From SZAS-79 sp965279075 (GTDB lineage Bacteria > Pseudomonadota > Gammaproteobacteria > Burkholderiales > SG8-39): DNA of 64,000 nt. The translations under genes were made by a program, and so were the position numbers. The notes below the pieces were generated by a model, which had not been told where the DNA came from, did no database searches, and saw only the letters and a program-made list of their open reading frames with translations. Below are positions 63,893-64,000 of the stretch, piece after piece (the stretch's first letter is position 1; each line of letters begins with the position of its first letter). The stretch lies in assembly GCA_965279075.1 (NCBI GenBank), contig CBDIHI010000012.1:744001-808000 (forward strand), read 5' to 3'.

Positions 63893-64000
63893 CCGCTTTC
63901 ACGGTCGTGATCCCGGCCCGCTACGCGTCCAGCCGGTTCCCAGGCAAGGCGCTGGCCGACATCTCCGGCAAGCCGATGGTGGTGCGGGTCGCGGAAAGGG
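63889..64000 (+). CDS. kdsB: CMP-KDO synthetase KdsB (3' end outside window)
   Basis: First 37 residues only. TAFTVVIPARYASSRFPGKAL, then SGKPMVVRVAER, is the nucleotide-binding start of 3-deoxy-manno-octulosonate cytidylyltransferase, which activates KDO for lipopolysaccharide. GTG 63889 overlaps the Trm112 gene stop. Order lpxK-Trm112-kdsB supports the call. Confidence 0.93.
   Translation, partial: MTAFTVVIPARYASSRFPGKALADISGKPMVVRVAER

Overview
The window looks like the chromosome of a GC-rich betaproteobacterium of Burkholderiales type. The reasons are four Bug/TctC periplasmic receptors, the recA-recX-alaS order, the exbB-exbD-lpxK-Trm112-kdsB order, and very tight gene packing with ATGA/GTGA/TTGA overlaps. 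No integrase, transposase, rRNA operon or CRISPR array was seen.

Selenium is the main theme of the first 29 kb. The window opens inside senB (selenosugar synthase of selenoneine synthesis). It then carries selA, selB, a thioredoxin-reductase-like flavoprotein and tRNA-Sec (selC) in one collinear run (6344-10742). Two genes on the minus strand (2414-2947 and 27305-27838) read as broken ORFs but are best explained as selenoprotein genes. In each, one in-frame TGA begins a U-G-S-C-x-S-C-S-L-H-D motif, and 10-11 nt later comes the same 19-nt hairpin, a candidate SECIS. Both genes are exactly 534 nt long. Each sits directly downstream of a member of one uncharacterised partner family: a 347-aa stand-alone protein (2974-4017) and a 479-aa protein with an N-terminal CPTC thioredoxin domain (27835-29274). 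Family III CoA-transferases and Bug receptors surround the first module; a flavin-binding split-barrel protein and a Bug receptor flank the second. I infer two versions of a little-described selenium-dependent redox system that may act on a carboxylate or CoA thioester.

Between selC and the second module lies a block (about 10.8-27.1 kb) of different character. It has an OmpR-type regulator divergent from a receiver protein and a six-PAS hybrid histidine kinase. These are followed by a 12-gene co-directional run of stress and hydrolase genes: two isochorismatase-like hydrolases, OsmC, a shortened DsbA-like protein, a ferritin/ferredoxin/CDGSH fusion, three alpha/beta hydrolases, an HD protein, a Dps-like protein, a monooxygenase-fold membrane protein and an amidohydrolase. 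The run starts with five 17-bp repeats that form a chain of six-codon mini-ORFs. The position beside selC suggests a genomic island.

From 31 to 46 kb the genes are mostly housekeeping or envelope: two lipoproteins, a DUF1080 lipoprotein, a secreted HExxH protein, ung, a beta-hydroxyacid dehydrogenase, recA (with a LexA box), recX, alaS, an AAA+ ATPase, a DAHP synthase behind a phenylalanine-rich leader peptide and terminator, a TSUP transporter, a GT39 glycosyltransferase, a UbiA-type transferase and a cNMP-binding protein.

From 46.4 to 52.6 kb is an arsenosugar-type cluster: ArsS-like radical SAM enzyme, metallophosphatase, TVP38/mercuric-reductase-like fusion, DUF547 protein and two small glycosyltransferases of the 'rSAM/selenodomain-associated' families. 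It is followed by a complete tripartite tricarboxylate transporter (tctB, tctA and receptors on both sides). The end of the window holds a RidA-like protein, a single-domain response regulator, a haloacid dehalogenase, a SIMPL protein, a cobalamin adenosyltransferase, xseA, an intergenic region with an inverted pair of perfect DnaA boxes, and exbB-exbD-lpxK-Trm112-kdsB, with kdsB cut by the window edge.
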